Shown: positions 56,310-57,511 of the stretch, one piece after another
Position numbering within the stretch: position 1 is the stretch's first letter
How the letters are laid out: each line of letters begins with the position of its first letter
Source: Phoronis australis
Lineage: Eukaryota; Phoronida; Phoronidae
Direction: 5' to 3'
Assembly: GCA_002633005.1 (NCBI GenBank)
Contig: NMRA01000252.1
Span: 172,267-229,777, forward strand
Length of the DNA stretch: 57,511 bases
Made by a program: the position numbers and the translations under genes
The notes under the pieces: generated by a model
What the model was told of the DNA's origin: nothing
Databases searched by the model: none
Seen by the model: only the letters and a program-made list of their open reading frames with translations

Positions 56310-57511
56310 CTAATTTCCATAAATTCTGAAGGTGTTTCGTCTTTAGTCAAGAGGTAGTTCTTCGTGGTAAATGGAAATGTAATCCTATCAAGGTAAAAAC
56401 TATAAAAAATTTTATAAGCGTAAAGCGAGGTCGCATTTCATTTCTTACAGCTAAATGGTGTGCAATGAAGCCTAAAGTCAAAAATAGAATGTACATGTAG
56501 GCTAATTTCAACATTCTGAACACCATAAAACTTAGTGTAAGCAGAAATATTGTATTTACCATCAGAGAAAACAACGTAGGATTTGCAGGTGATTCATTTT
56601 ATTTTACATTGTTTCATGACACCTAAGAACCATCTTTAAGGATCTGTATTTCTAGATATACAATATTAGTTAGCATTGATGAGACTTATTCAAAGCAGAC
56701 ACCTGCAGAACAAATGAAGTCTCAAACAACTGAAGAAGAATAAAAATAATTATTGAATAATGTGAAATAAAAATCTCATACACACTGAATAGTGGACCAT
56801 AGTCGGATATGGCATAACCTAACTTTTGAGAACCAGTTTGATGCCTATTATTGAGTGGAGAAACTAGTTCACAAAATGCGCTACATCTGACTTAACCCTG
56901 TGTCTTATCCACGTGCAACTCACAATTTTCAACCTGTTGCAACATTTTGAGTACAAATACAAATTTCGAAATACATATTTTACAAATATTAGACTTTATT
57001 ATTTAGAAAGACAATTATGCCCACTATAGTGTACATTTTCAGAAAAAAAATAGTTTTGCAATACAAATAATTACGTGCACACAACTAAGAGAATGGCAAG
57101 TCAATGAGTAACATGGTATTAAATAGGTGTAGCTTATAAATGAATGCCCCTCTGACTGACATCTCAAATAAAGTTAAACTTGTTTTTATTGAACAACATA
57201 CTTTTCCTTGTTCTGTGGATGATGCTAAAGAGGGCTTCAAGTTATGCATTCAGCAGTGATTGCTCAAAACAACCAACCACCTTCCAAATGAACAACCCAT
57301 CCCCTCAAAACAGATGTATTTTTATCCTAAAATATAATTACAAATAATTTACACCAAAACAACAGCAACACTGAGTACTGAGAATGGATGTTGATTGTTA
57401 TCAAATACTGATGCAAAATATGTTAAAAAACAACATCAGTTGTGTTGTTGTCAACACTTTCCAACATTTGAGCACTTTGGAAATAAACTGGCATCTAAAC
57501 TGATGCAAAAA
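56310..57511. other. A+T-rich right end of the window
   Basis: Only short frames. No gene, repeat or RNA seen. Confidence 0.4.

Overview
The window is metazoan nuclear DNA. Coding blocks are split by GT-AG-type junctions, introns and spacers are long and A+T-leaning, and most non-coding sequence is decayed animal mobile elements: a Ty3/Gypsy remnant, APE-type and other non-LTR retrotransposons, Penelope-like GIY-YIG pieces, THAP and pogo/CENP-B-type transposase fragments, MITEs and minisatellites. This mix fits a marine invertebrate such as a hemichordate, lancelet, mollusc or cnidarian. The species cannot be fixed from the sequence. There is a 195-base assembly gap at 35479-35673 and a single N at 44166.

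The only convincing host genes are five loci, all on the plus strand, that look like one tandem family of proteins I do not recognise. Locus A is cut by the left edge (3-438). Gene 1 is exons 2366-5072 and 5475-7117. Gene 2 is exons 13047-14139 and 24006-25363. Gene C is 46280-48445 and gene D is 48717-50105. Shared parts are long Lys/Glu/Ser-rich, probably disordered stretches with poly-Lys runs, short coiled-coil segments and small Cys modules. Module 1 (A, gene 1, C, D) is a helix-like Cys-x2-Arg...Trp/Arg-x2-Pro-Ala segment followed by C-x2-C-x-KP and further Cys. Module 2 (second exons of genes 1 and 2) has a C-x2-C...C-x2-CSKPI knuckle pair, then a PDI-x-YG box and a GDLG...DG...CL...D-hydrophobic-HL block. 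Five candidate donors in the family leave one codon base (phase 1), and the two exon-2 acceptors accept phase 1. This supports pairing the exons of genes 1 and 2.

Layout: 0-7.1 kb, locus A and gene 1. 7.1-13 kb, mostly featureless DNA with a minisatellite. 13-25.4 kb, gene 2, with a 9.9-kb intron full of mobile elements. 25.4-46.2 kb, a repeat-rich spacer dominated by an 8.35-kb inverted-arm structure (29506-37853) carrying a nested 3,353-base element with matching 5-base target duplications. 46.3-50.1 kb, genes C and D. 50.1-57.5 kb, a pogo-type fragment, two Penelope-like fragments, an inverted copy of a 39-kb repeat, a GC-rich minisatellite and a MITE.

Function is unknown. Paired cysteines suggest zinc binding, the basic tails suggest nucleic-acid or polyanion binding, and gene C has an RGG-like box. 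A plausible reading is a lineage-expanded set of basic, zinc-knuckle, largely disordered proteins; that is inference, not recognition of a known family.
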